From Legionella drozanskii LLAP-1 (GTDB lineage: Bacteria > Pseudomonadota > Gammaproteobacteria > Legionellales > Legionellaceae), in the NCBI RefSeq assembly GCF_001467585.1, contig NZ_LNXY01000020.1:788904-852903 (forward strand): a stretch of DNA of 64,000 bases. The letters run 5' to 3'. The number at the start of each line of letters is the position of its first letter. The first letter of the stretch is position 1. A program made the translations under genes and the position numbers. The notes under the pieces are model-generated. The model had not been told where the DNA came from and did no database searches. It saw nothing but the letters and a program-made list of their open reading frames with translations. Positions 9,227 through 20,714 of this stretch are shown piece after piece.

Positions 9227-9769
9227 CTAACTAATGTTATGCATTTTGTTGTAGCGCTCGATACTGGATAATATTTCTTGTCGAGCGGCTTCAGGACCTT
9301 CCCAGCCATTTAATTTGACCCATTTTCCTTCCTCAAGATCTTTATAATGTTGGAAGAAATGTTCAAGGGAGAGTAATAAATGACGAGGAATATCTTCAAA
9401 AGTCTTTATTGAGTCATACATTTTACTCAATTTGCTGGTAGGAACAGCCAATAGCTTCGCATCAACGCCTGCTTCATCCGTCATTTTAAGCATGCCTACT
9501 GGACGACAAGGAATAACTGCTCCACTGATTAAAGGAACTGGCGTAACAACTAAAACATCAACAGGATCACCGTCTTCAGATAAGGTGCTGGGAACATATC
9601 CATAATTAGTAGGATAGAACATTGCTGTTGTCATAAAACGATCAACAAACAAGGCCCCCGTTTCTTTATCGACTTCATATTTTACCGGCTCCCCATGCAT
9701 AGGGATCTCAATGATGACATTGATTTCATTAGGAATATTACGACCGCTTTTAATATCCATTAAACCCAT
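9227..9769 (-). CDS. ppa: Inorganic pyrophosphatase
   Basis: 180 residues from the ATG at 9769. The open frame extends five codons further to a TTG, but the N-terminus MGLMDIKSG is the usual one for this family and a GAGA ribosome site precedes it. It hydrolyses pyrophosphate to phosphate in the cytoplasm, pulling biosynthetic reactions forward. The family I active-site signature [10 protein letters not shown] is intact, as are the [12 protein letters not shown] and [11 protein letters not shown] stretches that carry metal and substrate ligands. Length equals bacterial hexameric enzymes of about 175 residues. It is convergent with kefB and divergent from the HIT-folE pair. Confidence 0.96.
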   Translation of the reverse strand: MGLMDIKSGRNIPNEINVIIEIPMHGEPVKYEVDKETGALFVDRFMTTAMFYPTNYGYVPSTLSEDGDPVDVLVVTPVPLISGAVIPCRPVGMLKMTDEAGVDAKLLAVPTSKLSKMYDSIKTFEDIPRHLLLSLEHFFQHYKDLEEGKWVKLNGWEGPEAARQEILSSIERYNKMHNIS

Positions 9770-9877
9770 TTTTAGATCTCTCAATTAATAAGACTCGCTA
9801 TTATGCGCAAAATAGGTTTAAAAGGCAAAATTTAACCCATCGATCGATTTCAGAAATTTATGTAAACACAGGGTCTG

Positions 9878-9904
9878 TTGTCAATTCCTTTGTCAGGGTA
9901 TAAT
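9878..9904 (+). promoter_or_regulatory. Candidate promoter of HIT-folE
   Basis: TTGTCA at 9878-9883 and TATAAT at 9899-9904, separated by 15 bases (shorter than the usual 17), 32 bases before the HIT start codon. Inferred from sequence pattern only. Confidence 0.45.
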
Positions 9905-9936
9905 CCTTCGTTTAGCTAAAACCCATCAGGACGATC

Positions 9937-10278
9937 ATGAGCTGCTTATTTTGCAAAATTGTATCAGGAGAAACTCCAGCGAAAGTGGTATTTGAAGATC
10001 CAGAAATAATAGTCATTCGGGATATAAAACCACAAGCACCCACGCATTTGTTGATACTTCCTAAGCAACATATTGCTACAATTAATGATACGGATAGCAA
10101 AGATGAACAACTTTTAGGGCGCATGATACTTACGGGAAAAAAGATGGCTAAGGCGGAAAAGCTTAGCGACGATGGGTACCGTTTAGTTTTTAATGTTAAC
10201 TCTGGTGGCGGGCAGGAAGTTTACCACATTCATTTACACGTATTAGGTGGTCGTCAGATGACATGGCCTCCTGGTTAG
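9937..10278 (+). CDS. hinT: HIT-family nucleotide hydrolase (HinT-like)
   Basis: 113 residues. The histidine triad HIHLH is at residues 97-101, followed by [12 protein letters not shown], the typical HinT C-terminus. The N-terminal [12 protein letters not shown] and the [19 protein letters not shown] stretch are also standard. HinT proteins hydrolyse purine nucleoside phosphoramidates and aminoacyl adenylates; in many proteobacteria the protein is a small housekeeping enzyme. It directly precedes folE, and the intergenic distance from its stop to the chosen folE ATG is only 11 bases, so the two are likely cotranscribed from the promoter at 9878-9904. Confidence 0.94.
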   Translation: MSCLFCKIVSGETPAKVVFEDPEIIVIRDIKPQAPTHLLILPKQHIATINDTDSKDEQLLGRMILTGKKMAKAEKLSDDGYRLVFNVNSGGGQEVYHIHLHVLGGRQMTWPPG

Positions 10279-10289
10279 GGCAAGAAACA

Positions 10290-10835
10290 ATGCAAGAACT
10301 GTACAAACAAATTTTAGAATCAATCGGTGAAGATGTCGAGCGTGAAGGGTTGCGAGGTACGCCAGAGCGAGCTGCCAACGCACTTCGCTATCTTACGAAA
10401 GGATACCACGAAAATCTTGATGAAATTATTAACGATGCGTTGTTTGACTCCGATATGAGTGAGATGGTAATCGTTAAAGATATTGAAATGTATTCTATGT
10501 GTGAGCATCATTTACTCCCTTTTTTAGGCAAATGTCACGTAGGTTATCTACCTAATGGGAAAGTGTTAGGCTTATCTAAGATTGCACGTATCGTAGATTA
10601 TTTTGCACGACGATTACAAATCCAAGAGCGTTTAACCTCAGAAATCGCTGATTGCATTGCCTCAATTACAAATGCACGCGGTGTCGCAGTTGTGATCGAA
10701 GCAAAACATCTTTGCATGATGATGCGCGGTGTTGAAAAACAAAATTCAATTATGACGACCTCAGTTATGCGAGGTGAAATGCGTGATAGCTCCTCGAGTC
10801 GCAGTGAATTTTTACGTTTAATTTCTAAAAGCTAA
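10290..10835 (+). CDS. folE: GTP cyclohydrolase I
   Basis: 181 residues from the ATG at 10290. An in-frame ATG at 10263 would overlap the HIT gene, whereas the chosen start has AGGG about 10 bases upstream and gives the usual family N-terminus [10 protein letters not shown]. The enzyme converts GTP to dihydroneopterin triphosphate, the first step of folate synthesis. Zinc ligands in MCEHHLLPF and the later CMMMRGV cysteine are present, as is [23 protein letters not shown]. Another folate gene, folP, lies about 28 kb away in this window. A hairpin at the stop codon probably ends the transcript. Confidence 0.96.
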   Translation: MQELYKQILESIGEDVEREGLRGTPERAANALRYLTKGYHENLDEIINDALFDSDMSEMVIVKDIEMYSMCEHHLLPFLGKCHVGYLPNGKVLGLSKIARIVDYFARRLQIQERLTSEIADCIASITNARGVAVVIEAKHLCMMMRGVEKQNSIMTTSVMRGEMRDSSSSRSEFLRLISKS

Positions 10836-10860
10836 TGGTGAAGCAAATAGCTTCATCATT
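10834..10860 (+). terminator. Hairpin at the end of folE
   Basis: AATGGTGAAGC (10834-10844), loop AAATA, GCTTCATCATT (10850-10860): an 11-bp stem with one G-T pair, overlapping the stop codon. There is no strong T-run after it. Confidence 0.5.
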
Positions 10861-10887
10861 CTAGCCTAAGTTACTTTTCTTAATATT

Positions 10888-10904
10888 TTGATCATTTTGA
10901 TCAA
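10888..10904. promoter_or_regulatory. Palindrome upstream of the lipoprotein gene, possible operator
   Basis: TTGATCA-TTT-TGATCAA, a perfect 7-bp inverted repeat. A TATACT box at 10922-10927 lies downstream, and a TTGATC within the palindrome (10897-10902) is 19 bases from it, so the palindrome could overlap the -35 element. No regulator is identified. Confidence 0.4.
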
Positions 10905-10993
10905 TTTTCGTCATTCTTACCTATACTGATAATAAATCGACTTAGCTGTCTATTCTAATCAAAAAGTTAGAGCCTTTTACAAGGAGGTTGCAA

Positions 10994-11284
10994 ATGCAAA
11001 AACTAGGCATTGTTGCACTTTCAGTTTTTCTGGTGAGCTGTACAACAACTGGTAGTGGAAACTTACCCACTGGAGGGCCAGCAGTTACTTCCGTTTTATT
11101 TGATAAGCCCTATGGTACTTCGGCACCATTAGACAATCCACCGGTTGTATACACTGATCAAAATGAAAAACCGTTGAATTCCCAAGACATCAAAGCAATT
11201 AATGAAGCAATAGCTGCGGGACATCAGAAAAACTGGGCACCACAGGAAGAGGTTATGCAACAACACATGAGCGATGAAATTTAA
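10994..11284 (+). CDS. Small outer-membrane-type lipoprotein of unknown function
   Basis: 96 residues from the ATG at 10994. The open frame can begin two codons earlier at TTG, but a perfect AAGGAGG at 10981-10987 sits 6 bases before the ATG, a spacing that decides the start. The N-terminus MQKLGIVALSVFLVSC is a lipoprotein signal with lipobox LVSC, so Cys16 should be lipid-modified. The residue after it is Thr, not Asp, consistent with outer membrane sorting under the E. coli rule. The mature part is Pro/Gly/Thr-rich and then Asn/Gln/Glu-rich, with no recognised domain. The very strong ribosome site suggests high expression. Confidence 0.85.
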   Translation: MQKLGIVALSVFLVSCTTTGSGNLPTGGPAVTSVLFDKPYGTSAPLDNPPVVYTDQNEKPLNSQDIKAINEAIAAGHQKNWAPQEEVMQQHMSDEI

Positions 11285-11818
11285 TTCTTTTTATCACAGC
11301 GCATTAGGACCTAAAACAAGAGCCGATGCGCTTCACCTTTTCAGCTCTATCTTCAAATCTCACAATAAGATCCTATAGATATAGTTTTATTGCTTTCACA
11401 AAAGATATAAGAACTACCAAGTATGAAATCACCTTTAATCCCTCAACGGCACTAATTACTGAAATTGCGGGGTAATCATGCCATCACCTAAAAGTAAACC
11501 TGCCCAATAATGCCAACATAGAAACATGCGGTAGAGTTTGCTGTAAGTCATAAATAGGACTCGTTCCTAAGTCGCTGTATACAAGACCAGTGCAGCTAAA
11601 GATAAGGGGAGAAGTTTTTGCCTTTCATCGGCATCCCTCCCATTTATCTAACACTAATTCTATAGAGTATAATGACTTTTCCGAGTTTGACAGCACAAAT
11701 CAGGTTTCGATTAGCACAGCGTTAAGAAATTTGTTGTCACCCTGCGAAAGCTGGAATGACAATTCAAACATTAAGAGGCTCCGAGATTTCATTCACTCGG
11801 AGCTCTCTACAGGACAAA
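11285..11818. other. Gene-poor 534-base gap with hairpins
   Basis: No gene is supported here. AGCGCAT (11298-11304) and ATGCGCT (11326-11332) could pair across 21 bases just after the lipoprotein gene, followed by TCACCTTTT. GCTCCGAG (11778-11785) and CTCGGAGC (11796-11803) form an 8-bp stem 16 bases beyond the pnp stop on the minus strand and may be the 3' end of the pnp transcript, though the T-run is weak. A small CCTGCGAAAGCTGG near-palindrome lies around 11741-11754. A 160-codon plus-strand open frame begins here but runs antisense into pnp. Confidence 0.4.
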
Positions 11819-13984
11819 TTACTCTTCTGATTTATCTTCTGCTTCCGCTTCAATTGAACCTGTTTCTTCAGATTCTTGTGCTTGCGGAGCATCAGTTTCT
11901 GCTGTTTGTGGCTTATCTTTCCACTCCAGCTTCACTCGGCCTTGTTTATCCACGCCAGCAACGTAAACCTCAATTTCTTGTCCTTCACTTAGCACTGCCT
12001 CAACTTTTTGTGAGCGATCAGAACAAATTTGCGAAATATGCAGAAGTCCATCTTTACCAGGTAATAAATTGATGAATGCACCAAAATCAACAATCTTACT
12101 GACTTTCCCTTTATAAGTTTGTCCCACTTCGACTTCAGCAATTAGGGCCTTAATTTGACGTTGAGCTTCTTCCAAAGCATCTGCATCAGGTGAAAATAGC
12201 TGTACAACACCACTATCATCGATGTCGATGGAAACCCCAGTGCTTTCGATTAGACCTTTAATCGTGCTACCACCTTTACCAATGATTGTACGAATTTTAT
12301 CTTCAGCAACTTTCATAGTTGTAATTCTAGGAGCATGTTTTGACAACTCCTCACGATGTTCAGAGAGCGCAGTATTCATAACGCCAAGAATATGAATTCG
12401 GCCGGCTAATGCCTGATCCAAAGCCTGCTCCATAATTTCTTTTGTAATCCCAGTAATTTTGATGTCCATCTGCAGAGCAGTAATACCTTTTTCAGTTCCT
12501 GCAACTTTAAAGTCCATATCGCCCAAATGATCTTCATCACCAAGAATATCCGTCAGTACTGCGAAGCGATCATTTTCTTTAATTAGACCCATGGCAACCC
12601 CAGCAACTGGTGCTTTTAGAGGTACGCCAGCGTCCATTAAAGCCAAACTTGTTCCACAAACAGTTGCCATTGAACTTGAACCATTCGATTCAGTAATTTC
12701 TGACACCACACGGAGAACGTAGGGAAATTCACTTGCAGTAGGTAGCACCGCCATTAAGCTACGTTTAGCTAAACGACCATGACCTATTTCGCGTCGTTTT
12801 GGACTTCCTACCATGCCGACTTCACCAACAGAGTATGGAGGAAAGTTATAATGCAACATAAATCTATCTTTTGATTCACCACTGAGGCTATCTAAAGTTT
12901 GTGCATCACGTTCATTACCCAGAGTAGCTGCTACAACGGCTTGAGTTTCACCGCGAGTGAATAATGCCGAACCGTGCGTTCTTTCTAAGAATTTGGTACG
13001 AATTGCAATTGGACGTACAGTTTTTTGATCACGTCCATCGATACGTGGCTCTCCAGCAAGAATACGATTTCGTACAATTGCTTTTTCCAATGAACCTAAA
13101 ACGTCACTTATTTGATCTTCTTTGAGCTCTTCACGTTCGCTCATTACTCTATCAACAAGCTGCTGTCTAATTTCATTCAGACGCTGATAGCGCTGTGTTT
13201 TATCTTTGATTAGATAAGCTTCGTTAACTTGGTCGGTAGCTAATTCTGCTACTCGTGTGGCAAGTCCAGTATCAACTGGCGGTGCCGTCCAATCCCAGCT
13301 TGATTTACCAACTTCTGCTGCCAACTCTTTTATTGCTCTAATTACGCCTTTCATCATCTCATGGCCATATAATACTGCACCAAGCATGACTTCTTCACTT
13401 AATTCTCGTGCTTCTGATTCAACCATGAGAATGGCATCTTCAGTTCCGGCTACAACTAAATCGAGATCAGATTCAGCTATTGCTTTAAAGCTAGGATTAA
13501 GTGTGTAGATACCCTCTTTATAACCTACACGCACTGCGCCAATAGGGCCTTCGAAAGGAATACCAGAGATGGCTAAAGCCGCTGAAGCGCCAATCATAGA
13601 AATAATATCAGAGGGCACTTCAGGATTTAATGACATCACTGTTGCAATAACTTGCACTTCATTATAGAAACCATCTGGGAATAAGGGTCTCAATGGTCTA
13701 TCCATTAATCGTGAAGTCAAGGTTTCAAGTTCACTTGGACGACCTTCTCGTTTATTAAAGCCACCTGGAATTTTACCCGCGGCGTAGGCTTTTTCTTGAT
13801 AGTTAACTGTCAAGGGGAAAAAATCATTGTTCTCCGCACCCTCTTTCTTAGCTACCACCGTAACCAGAACTTGTGTGCCTGCCATACTGGCAAAAACGGC
13901 ACCATCTGCTTGTCTTGCTATTTCACCTGTCTCGAGCACAAGTGTATGCTCACCCAATCGAACTTCTTTAGTGATTTTAGCCAC
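11819..13984 (-). CDS. pnp: Polyribonucleotide nucleotidyltransferase (PNPase)
   Basis: 721 residues from a GTG at 13984. The open frame reaches a GTG three codons earlier, but AAGAGG lies 8 bases before the chosen start and the N-terminus MAKITKE is usual for the family. The enzyme degrades RNA 3'-to-5' by phosphorolysis and is part of the degradosome. Two RNase PH-like domains flank a helical linker, with the catalytic-core [16 protein letters not shown] in the second. A KH domain follows ([16 protein letters not shown]) and then an S1 domain ([32 protein letters not shown] as a fold). The last 40 residues are an acidic Glu/Ala/Thr tail. It follows rpsO as in E. coli, with a terminator between, so it may also have its own promoter in the 270-base gap. 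Confidence 0.98.
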   Translation of the reverse strand: MAKITKEVRLGEHTLVLETGEIARQADGAVFASMAGTQVLVTVVAKKEGAENNDFFPLTVNYQEKAYAAGKIPGGFNKREGRPSELETLTSRLMDRPLRPLFPDGFYNEVQVIATVMSLNPEVPSDIISMIGASAALAISGIPFEGPIGAVRVGYKEGIYTLNPSFKAIAESDLDLVVAGTEDAILMVESEARELSEEVMLGAVLYGHEMMKGVIRAIKELAAEVGKSSWDWTAPPVDTGLATRVAELATDQVNEAYLIKDKTQRYQRLNEIRQQLVDRVMSEREELKEDQISDVLGSLEKAIVRNRILAGEPRIDGRDQKTVRPIAIRTKFLERTHGSALFTRGETQAVVAATLGNERDAQTLDSLSGESKDRFMLHYNFPPYSVGEVGMVGSPKRREIGHGRLAKRSLMAVLPTASEFPYVLRVVSEITESNGSSSMATVCGTSLALMDAGVPLKAPVAGVAMGLIKENDRFAVLTDILGDEDHLGDMDFKVAGTEKGITALQMDIKITGITKEIMEQALDQALAGRIHILGVMNTALSEHREELSKHAPRITTMKVAEDKIRTIIGKGGSTIKGLIESTGVSIDIDDSGVVQLFSPDADALEEAQRQIKALIAEVEVGQTYKGKVSKIVDFGAFINLLPGKDGLLHISQICSDRSQKVEAVLSEGQEIEVYVAGVDKQGRVKLEWKDKPQTAETDAPQAQESEETGSIEAEAEDKSEE

Positions 13985-14190
13985 GTGAGTCACCTCTTAA
14001 AATTGGAATCCTAAAACCGCGATACAATCTGCCGCCAAAGCTGCAGCGAATCTTAAAGTATTTTTGATAACTTCCTATTTCACTCTATCAATGAAATATA
14101 TTCCTCATTATCAAAAAAACTCTAACACTCACAGCTTCTGCATCCTCGCGCCAATCAACGCGATATTTAGGATGTTAATAATGAAAAAAA

Positions 14191-14208
14191 GGCGCAGAAT
14201 ACTGCGCC
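14191..14208 (-). terminator. Rho-independent terminator of rpsO
   Basis: On the minus strand GGCGCAG, a 4-base loop and CTGCGCC are followed by seven T residues. It begins 55 bases beyond the rpsO stop and precedes pnp, matching the E. coli arrangement in which a partial terminator separates rpsO from pnp. Confidence 0.9.
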
Positions 14209-14263
14209 TTTCCTTTGAATTAGATCGTTGAACATGTTAGCTCTATTGAACATTGCTTTCTTA

Positions 14264-14539
14264 TCAATAGGAATCTCGCAAGCCCAAACTTTGGATCAGA
14301 GTTTGATAACGCTCATGATCATTTTTTTTCAAATACTTGAGCAACTTGCGGCGCTTATTTACAAGCTCTTGCAAGCCTCGTCGCGAATGAAAATCTTTTT
14401 TATTAACTTTAAAATGGTCTGTTAAATACTTAATACGACCCGTCATTAATGAAACTTGTACTTCTGGTGAGCCAGTATCATTCTCAGCTCGCTTGTACTC
14501 ATTAACAATTTCTGCTTTTTGTACGCTAGTTAGCGACAT
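14264..14539 (-). CDS. rpsO: 30S ribosomal protein S15
   Basis: 91 residues from the ATG at 14539; the open frame reaches a GTG two codons earlier, but GGGAG lies 6 bases before the ATG. S15 binds 16S rRNA and nucleates the small-subunit platform. The conserved [24 protein letters not shown] and [21 protein letters not shown] stretches are complete. It lies between truB and pnp and is followed by a strong terminator. In E. coli the protein represses its own mRNA; no comparable leader structure was resolved here. Confidence 0.98.
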   Translation of the reverse strand: MSLTSVQKAEIVNEYKRAENDTGSPEVQVSLMTGRIKYLTDHFKVNKKDFHSRRGLQELVNKRRKLLKYLKKNDHERYQTLIQSLGLRDSY

Positions 14540-14678
14540 ATTCACTCCCGAAGATAGCTATGTATTCTTTCAAAGGGGAGCATTCTACCAAGGCATGAGA
14601 ATAGACACAAGTATTAGATGATAATTTGTGCAATATTTTATTTAAATAAATAAGCACTTGAGAGGAGTTCATCTCGCT

Positions 14679-15581
14679 TTAAAATGCCAGCAGACGTCTC
14701 ACGCTCAAGCTACCATCCTCTTTTAACTCACCTAAGCCAATAAATTCATCCTGCAAATAAAGACGAACCTCTCCCCTAATATTACTTTCTTTTCCTTGAA
14801 TCGCCTTTCCCTGACGTAGTGCCAATAACTCATCCGCATCTAATTGAACAAGAGGTAAATAATTTACCGCACGCTCCATTGGCAATAAGTAACTTGCTAA
14901 TTCGGTCGTTGCGTTTTGTAAATCATCTATAGTATACATCCGCTCATCGACGAATCCTGCCGTGTTTATTCGATGAAGTTTAGTGACGTGTGCCCCAACA
15001 CCAAGAAAATCGCCGATATCCTCAACTAAATTACGAATATAGGTTCCTTTTGTACATGACACCTTAATGTCGAAACTCATTCCATCAAAAGCAATTAACT
15101 GTAACTTATGAATGGTAACGTCACGCGCTTCACGCTCAATTGAGACTCCCTCTCTTGCGTATTTATACAACGGTGTTCCTTTATGTTTTAAAGCAGAAAA
15201 CATCGATGGAATTTGTTTAATTGGGCCTGTAAATTGCTGCAGAGCAGAAAGCACTTCACTTTCTGTTAACTGAAAAGGGGGCGCTTGCTCAAGCACTTCT
15301 CCCATAGCATCACCAGTATTCGTTTTTATTCCCAATAAACCCGTTGCCTCATAAGATTTATCCGCATCGAGCAAGTATTGGCAAAACTTAGTCGCTTCTC
15401 CAAAACAAATCGGTAACATACCTGTTGCTAAAGGATCAAGACTCCCAGTATGACCTGCTTTTTTTGCACGGTATAATCGCTTCACTTGCTGTAAAACAGC
15501 ATTTGATGATAAGCCTTGAGGTTTATTTACTAACAAAATTCCATTGATCGCTTGATCGCACTCAACCTTGTTCATCTTCAT
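14679..15581 (-). CDS. truB: tRNA pseudouridine-55 synthase
   Basis: 300 residues. TruB isomerises uridine 55 in the T-loop of most elongator tRNAs. The catalytic motif [15 protein letters not shown] is present with the nucleophilic aspartate at residue 49, and so is the [11 protein letters not shown] motif near the N-terminus. A C-terminal PUA-like region (about 230-300) follows. The start overlaps the end of rbfA by 20 bases, and a second ATG two codons later (15575) is an equally possible start because no clear ribosome site favours either. It is part of the nusA-infB-rbfA-truB order conserved across proteobacteria. Confidence 0.96.
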   Translation of the reverse strand: MKMNKVECDQAINGILLVNKPQGLSSNAVLQQVKRLYRAKKAGHTGSLDPLATGMLPICFGEATKFCQYLLDADKSYEATGLLGIKTNTGDAMGEVLEQAPPFQLTESEVLSALQQFTGPIKQIPSMFSALKHKGTPLYKYAREGVSIEREARDVTIHKLQLIAFDGMSFDIKVSCTKGTYIRNLVEDIGDFLGVGAHVTKLHRINTAGFVDERMYTIDDLQNATTELASYLLPMERAVNYLPLVQLDADELLALRQGKAIQGKESNIRGEVRLYLQDEFIGLGELKEDGSLSVRRLLAF

Positions 15582-15930
15582 TATCAGTTGGATTTAAATT
15601 ATCGATCAAACGGCTCAGACGTCTACCGTATTCTACTGATTCATCATAGACAAAATGCAGTTGTGGTACTGTGCGAAGTTTTACACTTCTTGCTAAGGCA
15701 GTGCGTAAATAACTCGCAGCAGAGTTTAAAATTGCCGTTGTTTTTTCAACATCGGCATTTAAAACTGTAAAATAAACTTTTGCATGTCCTAAATCCGCGG
15801 CCACCTTTACTGCCGAAACTGTCACAAATGGCGGCAAACGCGGATCTTTGATTTCCTGCTGAATAAGTTGCGATAGCTTGCGTTGCATCATTTCTGCAAC
15901 GCGGTCTATACGCTTAAAGTCATTACTCAT
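15562..15930 (-). CDS. rbfA: 30S ribosome-binding factor A
   Basis: 122 residues, a single KH-like domain, with the family stretches [23 protein letters not shown] and [14 protein letters not shown] seen in sequence. RbfA helps mature the 5' end of 16S rRNA and is needed for growth in the cold. Its ATG overlaps the infB stop codon as ATGA, and its 3' end overlaps truB, which points to translational coupling across infB-rbfA-truB. The last dozen residues are acidic and low-complexity, as in many homologues. Confidence 0.96.
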   Translation of the reverse strand: MSNDFKRIDRVAEMMQRKLSQLIQQEIKDPRLPPFVTVSAVKVAADLGHAKVYFTVLNADVEKTTAILNSAASYLRTALARSVKLRTVPQLHFVYDESVEYGRRLSRLIDNLNPTDNEDEQG

Positions 15931-18500
15931 AAATCACGCTTAATTTCTATTGTCTCAAATACTTCGATTAAATCACCACTCTTAACATCATTGTAGTTCT
16001 TCACGCCAATACCGCATTCAAATCCTTGGCGTACTTCGATAACATCGTCTTTAAATCGTCGTAATGATTCTAGTGTTCCTTCATAGATAACCACGTTATT
16101 TCGGAGTACACGGATTGGATTATTACGCTTAATGATTCCTTCAACAACCATACAACCTGCAATTGCACCCAGTTTTGGTGAACGGAATACATCACGAACC
16201 TCAGCAATACCGATAATCTCTTCTTTAAATTGAGGAGCAAGCATACCGGTTAGAGCACCTTTCACTTGATCCACAATGTCATAGATAACACTATAGTAAT
16301 GTAAAGATACGCCTTCCTGTTCTACCAAACGCTTAGCACCGCTATCCGCTCGCACGTTAAAACCAATTAACAAGGCATTGGAAGCAATTGCCAAATGGAC
16401 ATCGGACTCAGTGATACCACCAACCCCACTTGCAATGATTTCTACCTTGACTTCATCTGTAGAGAGTTTGACTAAGGCATCTGCAATTGCTTCAACAGAA
16501 CCTTGTACATCGGCTTTCAATACAACATTAAGTATCTTCGCCTCAGCTGTCGTCATGGTTTCCAGAATACCTTCGATAGTCGATTTTTGTCGTCTAGCTA
16601 ATTTAACATCGCGGTACCTTCCTTGACGGAATAGAGCTACTTCACGAGCTCTTTTTTCATCAGGAACCACAACAGCATCATCACCTGCATGAGGAATTGC
16701 TGAAAGACCAAGAACTTCAACAGGAATAGAAGGGCCTGCGCTATCAACTTGAGTACCATTATCACTTACTAATGCACGGACACGTCCATACTGCAATCCA
16801 GCGAGTAAAATATCGCCTTTATGTAGAGTTCCACTTTGAACGAGAATAGTCGCCACTGGACCGCGACCTTTATCGAGTCGTGATTCAATTACTACACCTT
16901 TTGCCGCCCCGTCGGTATTAGCAGCTAACTCTAAGACTTCAGATTGCAATAACACAGCATCTAATAATTCATCAATACCATCGCCTGATTTTGCTGAAAT
17001 TTTTGCGAACATGGTATCGCCGCCCCATGCTTCAGGGATGACATCATGCACTGACAACTCATTCATTACTCTATCAGGATCAGCATCTGGTTTGTCCATT
17101 TTATTAACAGCAACAATAATAGGAACATTAGCTGCTTTCGCATGCTGAATTGCTTCAATTGTTTGAGGTTTGACTCCATCATCTGCAGCTACGATCAAAA
17201 TAACGATATCAGTTGCTTGCGCACCACGGGCTCTCATCGCGGTAAAAGCGGCATGTCCTGGGGTGTCAAGAAAAGTAATTTTTCCTTTTGGAGTAACCAC
17301 ATGATAAGCACCAATATGTTGGGTAATTCCACCGGCTTCGCCTGCAGCTACTTTGGTTCTGCGGATATAGTCAAGCAAAGAGGTTTTACCATGATCCACA
17401 TGACCCATGATTGTCACAACGGGAGCACGAGACTCCATGAGACTACCTTTACTTAACGCGTCACCTAAATCTTCTTCAATCGTATCTTCTTTAATTGGTC
17501 GTGGCCTGTGCCCCATTTCTTCGACGACAATAATGGCAGTATCTTGGTCAATTACCTGGTTGATAGTAGCCATTGCTCCAAGCCCCATCATCGCCTTAAT
17601 CACCTCTGCTGCTTTAACTGACATGCGCTTTGCTAATTCAGCAACAGTGATTGTTTCTGGAAGTGCCACATCACGAACCACCGGGGCAGTAGGCATAGCA
17701 AAACCGTGCGTTAAAGCCTCTTCTGCTTCACGATACTTATCTGATTTTTCATTCGGCTTACGCTTCTTCACTTTGCCACGCTTATGACGACCTTGTACAC
17801 CGCGTTCATCCTCGTCTCGCTCAGGCAATTGATATTTACTTTTTTTCTTAACTTTTTTGTACTCCATCTCGGATTCGACATCAGTTTTTTCGCTATGCTT
17901 TTTCTTGGAAGTTTTTTCTACTTTTTCCGAAGCATCCGGAGTAGCAGGCTCATTGGTTGTTGTAAGTTCAACATCAGTTTGGCCTGATAGATTTTCTTTT
18001 TTCTCTTCTGAATTGGTCTCAGTGAGCTTTTGATCGATCTGTTCTACTTCCTGCTCAGTCTTTTCGCCCTCTGTCGATGCAACCTCTGTCTCAACTGGAA
18101 TTTCTGTCTCTAAAGCAGTTTCAACCCCATTATCTGTTTCAACTGGAAGTACTTGCTCTTCTTCATGCTCATCTTCTTGTTGCTGATCAACGAGTGTACT
18201 GCGTTTAACGTAGGTGCGTTTTTTACGTACCTCGATACTCACGGTTTTTCCACTATAACCATCATGACCAACTTTGACCTGCGTCAAGCTTTTGCGCTTT
18301 AAAGTAATGCGTTCTGGAGTAGTACGTGATTCACCATTAGCATGGCTCTTTAAATGAGTTAGCAATATCCGTTTCTGCTCTTCATTGACCGTTTGGGTAT
18401 CATCAGTAAATGATAACCCTGCTTCTTGTAACTGGGTCAATAGGCGCTCAACAGGGATACCAACGACCTGCGCCAATTGTTTAACCGTCACATCCGCCAT
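15927..18500 (-). CDS. infB: Translation initiation factor IF-2
   Basis: 857 residues. An IF2_N domain opens the protein ([20 protein letters not shown]), then a long Glu/Lys/Thr-rich low-complexity linker (about 90-260), a second IF2_N-like segment, and the GTPase core. The G-motifs [17 protein letters not shown] and NKMDKP are intact. The C-terminal domains that bind fMet-tRNA end with [18 protein letters not shown] strong AAGGGGGG ribosome site precedes the ATG. It delivers initiator tRNA to the 30S subunit, and it is fitting that the fMet tRNA gene lies upstream in the same cluster. Internal starts, used in E. coli to make shorter IF-2 forms, cannot be judged here. Confidence 0.98.
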   Translation of the reverse strand: MADVTVKQLAQVVGIPVERLLTQLQEAGLSFTDDTQTVNEEQKRILLTHLKSHANGESRTTPERITLKRKSLTQVKVGHDGYSGKTVSIEVRKKRTYVKRSTLVDQQQEDEHEEEQVLPVETDNGVETALETEIPVETEVASTEGEKTEQEVEQIDQKLTETNSEEKKENLSGQTDVELTTTNEPATPDASEKVEKTSKKKHSEKTDVESEMEYKKVKKKSKYQLPERDEDERGVQGRHKRGKVKKRKPNEKSDKYREAEEALTHGFAMPTAPVVRDVALPETITVAELAKRMSVKAAEVIKAMMGLGAMATINQVIDQDTAIIVVEEMGHRPRPIKEDTIEEDLGDALSKGSLMESRAPVVTIMGHVDHGKTSLLDYIRRTKVAAGEAGGITQHIGAYHVVTPKGKITFLDTPGHAAFTAMRARGAQATDIVILIVAADDGVKPQTIEAIQHAKAANVPIIVAVNKMDKPDADPDRVMNELSVHDVIPEAWGGDTMFAKISAKSGDGIDELLDAVLLQSEVLELAANTDGAAKGVVIESRLDKGRGPVATILVQSGTLHKGDILLAGLQYGRVRALVSDNGTQVDSAGPSIPVEVLGLSAIPHAGDDAVVVPDEKRAREVALFRQGRYRDVKLARRQKSTIEGILETMTTAEAKILNVVLKADVQGSVEAIADALVKLSTDEVKVEIIASGVGGITESDVHLAIASNALLIGFNVRADSGAKRLVEQEGVSLHYYSVIYDIVDQVKGALTGMLAPQFKEEIIGIAEVRDVFRSPKLGAIAGCMVVEGIIKRNNPIRVLRNNVVIYEGTLESLRRFKDDVIEVRQGFECGIGVKNYNDVKSGDLIEVFETIEIKRDL

Positions 18501-18648
18501 AAATTTAACCCCCCTTCAGCAATTTCTATCTATTAAATTGCTTTTAATTCTAATGATTCGTACGCTAAATCAGCGCAAGAAAAATAAGGCATCTGTTGCC
18601 TCAAATAATTTTCAGCTAGGTAAATGATAATATTATATTCGCCTAGTT

Positions 18649-20127
18649 TTATTGAAACCAAGGTTCACGAGCTTTCATGATTAATTCACCCGCTTTTTTT
18701 TCTGTCATTCCAGGAATATCAAGTAATTCATCGACTGAATGCTCAGCTAGCTCTTCCATGGTTGTTATTCCTTTACTTGCTAAACTAGTCGCCAATTCTT
18801 CTGTCATTCCTTCCATTGTAAGAAGGGAATCAGAAGGACTACCAGCTAAACCCTGACCAGAAGTTAGTGCTTGAGTTAATAGCATATCATTTGCTCGGTT
18901 TCTTAACTCTTCTACGATTTCTTCGTCGAACTCTTCGATTGCCATTAACTCTTCTTTGGGAACATAAGCAATTTCCTCTAATGAAGAAAATCCATGTGCA
19001 ACCAAGAGACTGGCAATCTCTTCATCAATTTCCAGGGTAGAAGTAAACAAGTTAATGATCTTGCTTGATTCTTCCTGGCTCTTATTGTTGAATTCTTCGA
19101 TAGTCATAACGTTCAACGTCCAACCTGTAAGCTGGCTTGCTAATCTTACATTTTGTCCATTTCGGCCAATTGCTTGTGACAATTGATCCTTTTGTACTGC
19201 CAAATCCATTGTATGGCTATCTTCATCCACAACAATAGATGAAATTTCAGCAGGTGCCATAGCATTGATAACGAGTTGAGCAGGATTATCATCCCACAGA
19301 ATAATATCAACTCTCTCGCCGCCCAATTCGCTAGAAACAGCCTGTACCCTTGCTCCACGCATACCAACACACGCACCTACAGGATCTATTCGTCCATCAT
19401 TTGTCTTAACAGCAATTTTAGCACGATTGCCAGGCTCACGTGCAGCTGCTTTGACATCGATTACGTTCTCACCAATTTCAGGCACTTCTATTCGGAACAA
19501 TTCGATAAGCATTTCGTTACGAATGCGGCTGACAAAAAGTTGTGGACCTCGCGATTGCGGAGTTATTTCATACAAATAAGCACGCACTCGATCGTTTGGT
19601 CTGAACATTTCATTTGGAAGCATTTCTCCACGTGGCATAAATGCTTCTGCTTTTCCGCCCAAATCAATAATTATGTTATCGCGAGTTACCTTTTTAACCG
19701 TACCATAAACCAGCTGACCAAATTTATTTTTAAACTGATCAACTACTTGTTGTCTTTCCGCTTCACGAACTTTTTGCATAATAACTTGTCGAGCCGTTTG
19801 AGCAGCAATTCGACCAAATTCAATCGATGCCATTGGCTCTTCAATTTTTCCACCAAGATCAATGGTGGGTACACGCTCTTTGGCTTGCTCTACTGTAAGT
19901 TCTCTCTCTGGGAACTTAAGCTCTTCATCAGAAACAACATCCCAGTATCTGAATGTTTCATATTCTCCAGTTCGAGGATCAAGCCTCACTCTCACACCAA
20001 TATCTTTATCGGTAAGTTTACGAGTGGCAGATTCAAGCGCAGCCTGAATCGCTTCCAAAACGACTTCTTTGCTTACACCTTTCTCGTTGGATAATGCCTC
20101 AGCAACTAATAACAATTCTTTGCTCAT
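18649..20127 (-). CDS. nusA: Transcription termination/antitermination factor NusA
   Basis: 492 residues from the ATG at 20127. A GTG six codons upstream is in frame, but AGAGG lies 7 bases before the ATG and [17 protein letters not shown] is the normal N-terminus. Domains in order are the RNA-polymerase-binding N-terminal domain, an S1 domain (about 130-200), two KH domains (about 200-345, with VGMRGARVQ and [13 protein letters not shown]), and two acidic repeats (about 360-490) that in E. coli contact alpha subunits and antiterminators. The repeats are the gamma-proteobacterial form. It lies between rimP and infB with a 148-base gap before infB. Confidence 0.98.
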   Translation of the reverse strand: MSKELLLVAEALSNEKGVSKEVVLEAIQAALESATRKLTDKDIGVRVRLDPRTGEYETFRYWDVVSDEELKFPERELTVEQAKERVPTIDLGGKIEEPMASIEFGRIAAQTARQVIMQKVREAERQQVVDQFKNKFGQLVYGTVKKVTRDNIIIDLGGKAEAFMPRGEMLPNEMFRPNDRVRAYLYEITPQSRGPQLFVSRIRNEMLIELFRIEVPEIGENVIDVKAAAREPGNRAKIAVKTNDGRIDPVGACVGMRGARVQAVSSELGGERVDIILWDDNPAQLVINAMAPAEISSIVVDEDSHTMDLAVQKDQLSQAIGRNGQNVRLASQLTGWTLNVMTIEEFNNKSQEESSKIINLFTSTLEIDEEIASLLVAHGFSSLEEIAYVPKEELMAIEEFDEEIVEELRNRANDMLLTQALTSGQGLAGSPSDSLLTMEGMTEELATSLASKGITTMEELAEHSVDELLDIPGMTEKKAGELIMKAREPWFQ

Positions 20128-20137
20128 TGTTCGCCTC

Positions 20138-20584
20138 TCACTCACCTATCAAATTTGCTTTTACTATATGGGAAAATGGTATTTCTATTTTTTCTTCGCC
20201 CATTTGTAGTATCAATACATCTTCACTTACATCTAAAATGGTACCCTTTAATTTACGACTACCATTGACCGGTTTGAATAGTTTAATTTGAACATCCTGT
20301 CCTAAATATCGTTTATATTGTTCTTTATAAAATAGAGGACGCGGTATGCCGGGAGAAGAAATCTCCAAACTATAGTTACCCGGAATAGGGTCTTCAACAT
20401 CCAGGTATGCGCTTATTTGCTTACTTACTCGTTCACAATCTTCAACGTTAATTCCATCCTCTTTATCTATGTAAATACGTAGTAGAGAATGTTTACCTTG
20501 CGATAAATATTCACATCCCCAAAATTCGTATCCTAGATCTTCAACAAGAGGCATTAACATCGCTTCAATTTCGTTTCGTATCAT
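20138..20584 (-). CDS. rimP: Ribosome maturation factor RimP
   Basis: 148 residues, the usual length of about 150. It carries the N-terminal alpha/beta domain with [13 protein letters not shown], the most conserved stretch of the family, and a C-terminal SH3-like barrel (about 88-148). RimP acts early in 30S assembly. It is the first protein gene of the rimP-nusA-infB cluster; its stop lies only 10 bases before the nusA ATG. A terminator separates it from the upstream fMet tRNA, so it probably has its own promoter in 20585-20714 or depends on readthrough. Confidence 0.97.
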   Translation of the reverse strand: MIRNEIEAMLMPLVEDLGYEFWGCEYLSQGKHSLLRIYIDKEDGINVEDCERVSKQISAYLDVEDPIPGNYSLEISSPGIPRPLFYKEQYKRYLGQDVQIKLFKPVNGSRKLKGTILDVSEDVLILQMGEEKIEIPFSHIVKANLIGE

Positions 20585-20714
20585 AACCTACTCATTAGTC
20601 GGCTTTTCTAAATCTAAACTAGATTCAGGCACCCTTTTCGAAATGATTATCTTTAACGAGTCATCTTGATGAATATGGTAGTACCCAAAACTACCGAATA
20701 AAACATAATAAAAA

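Noticed and set aside
11590-12072. 160-codon plus-strand open frame
   Set aside because: It runs antisense through the pnp 3' end, and its residues mirror the codons of the acidic PNPase tail; no ribosome site.
19276-20094. 272-codon plus-strand open frame opposite nusA
   Set aside because: It is entirely antisense to nusA, is rich in Ser, Asn, Phe and Ile as shadow frames usually are, and lacks a ribosome site or family resemblance.
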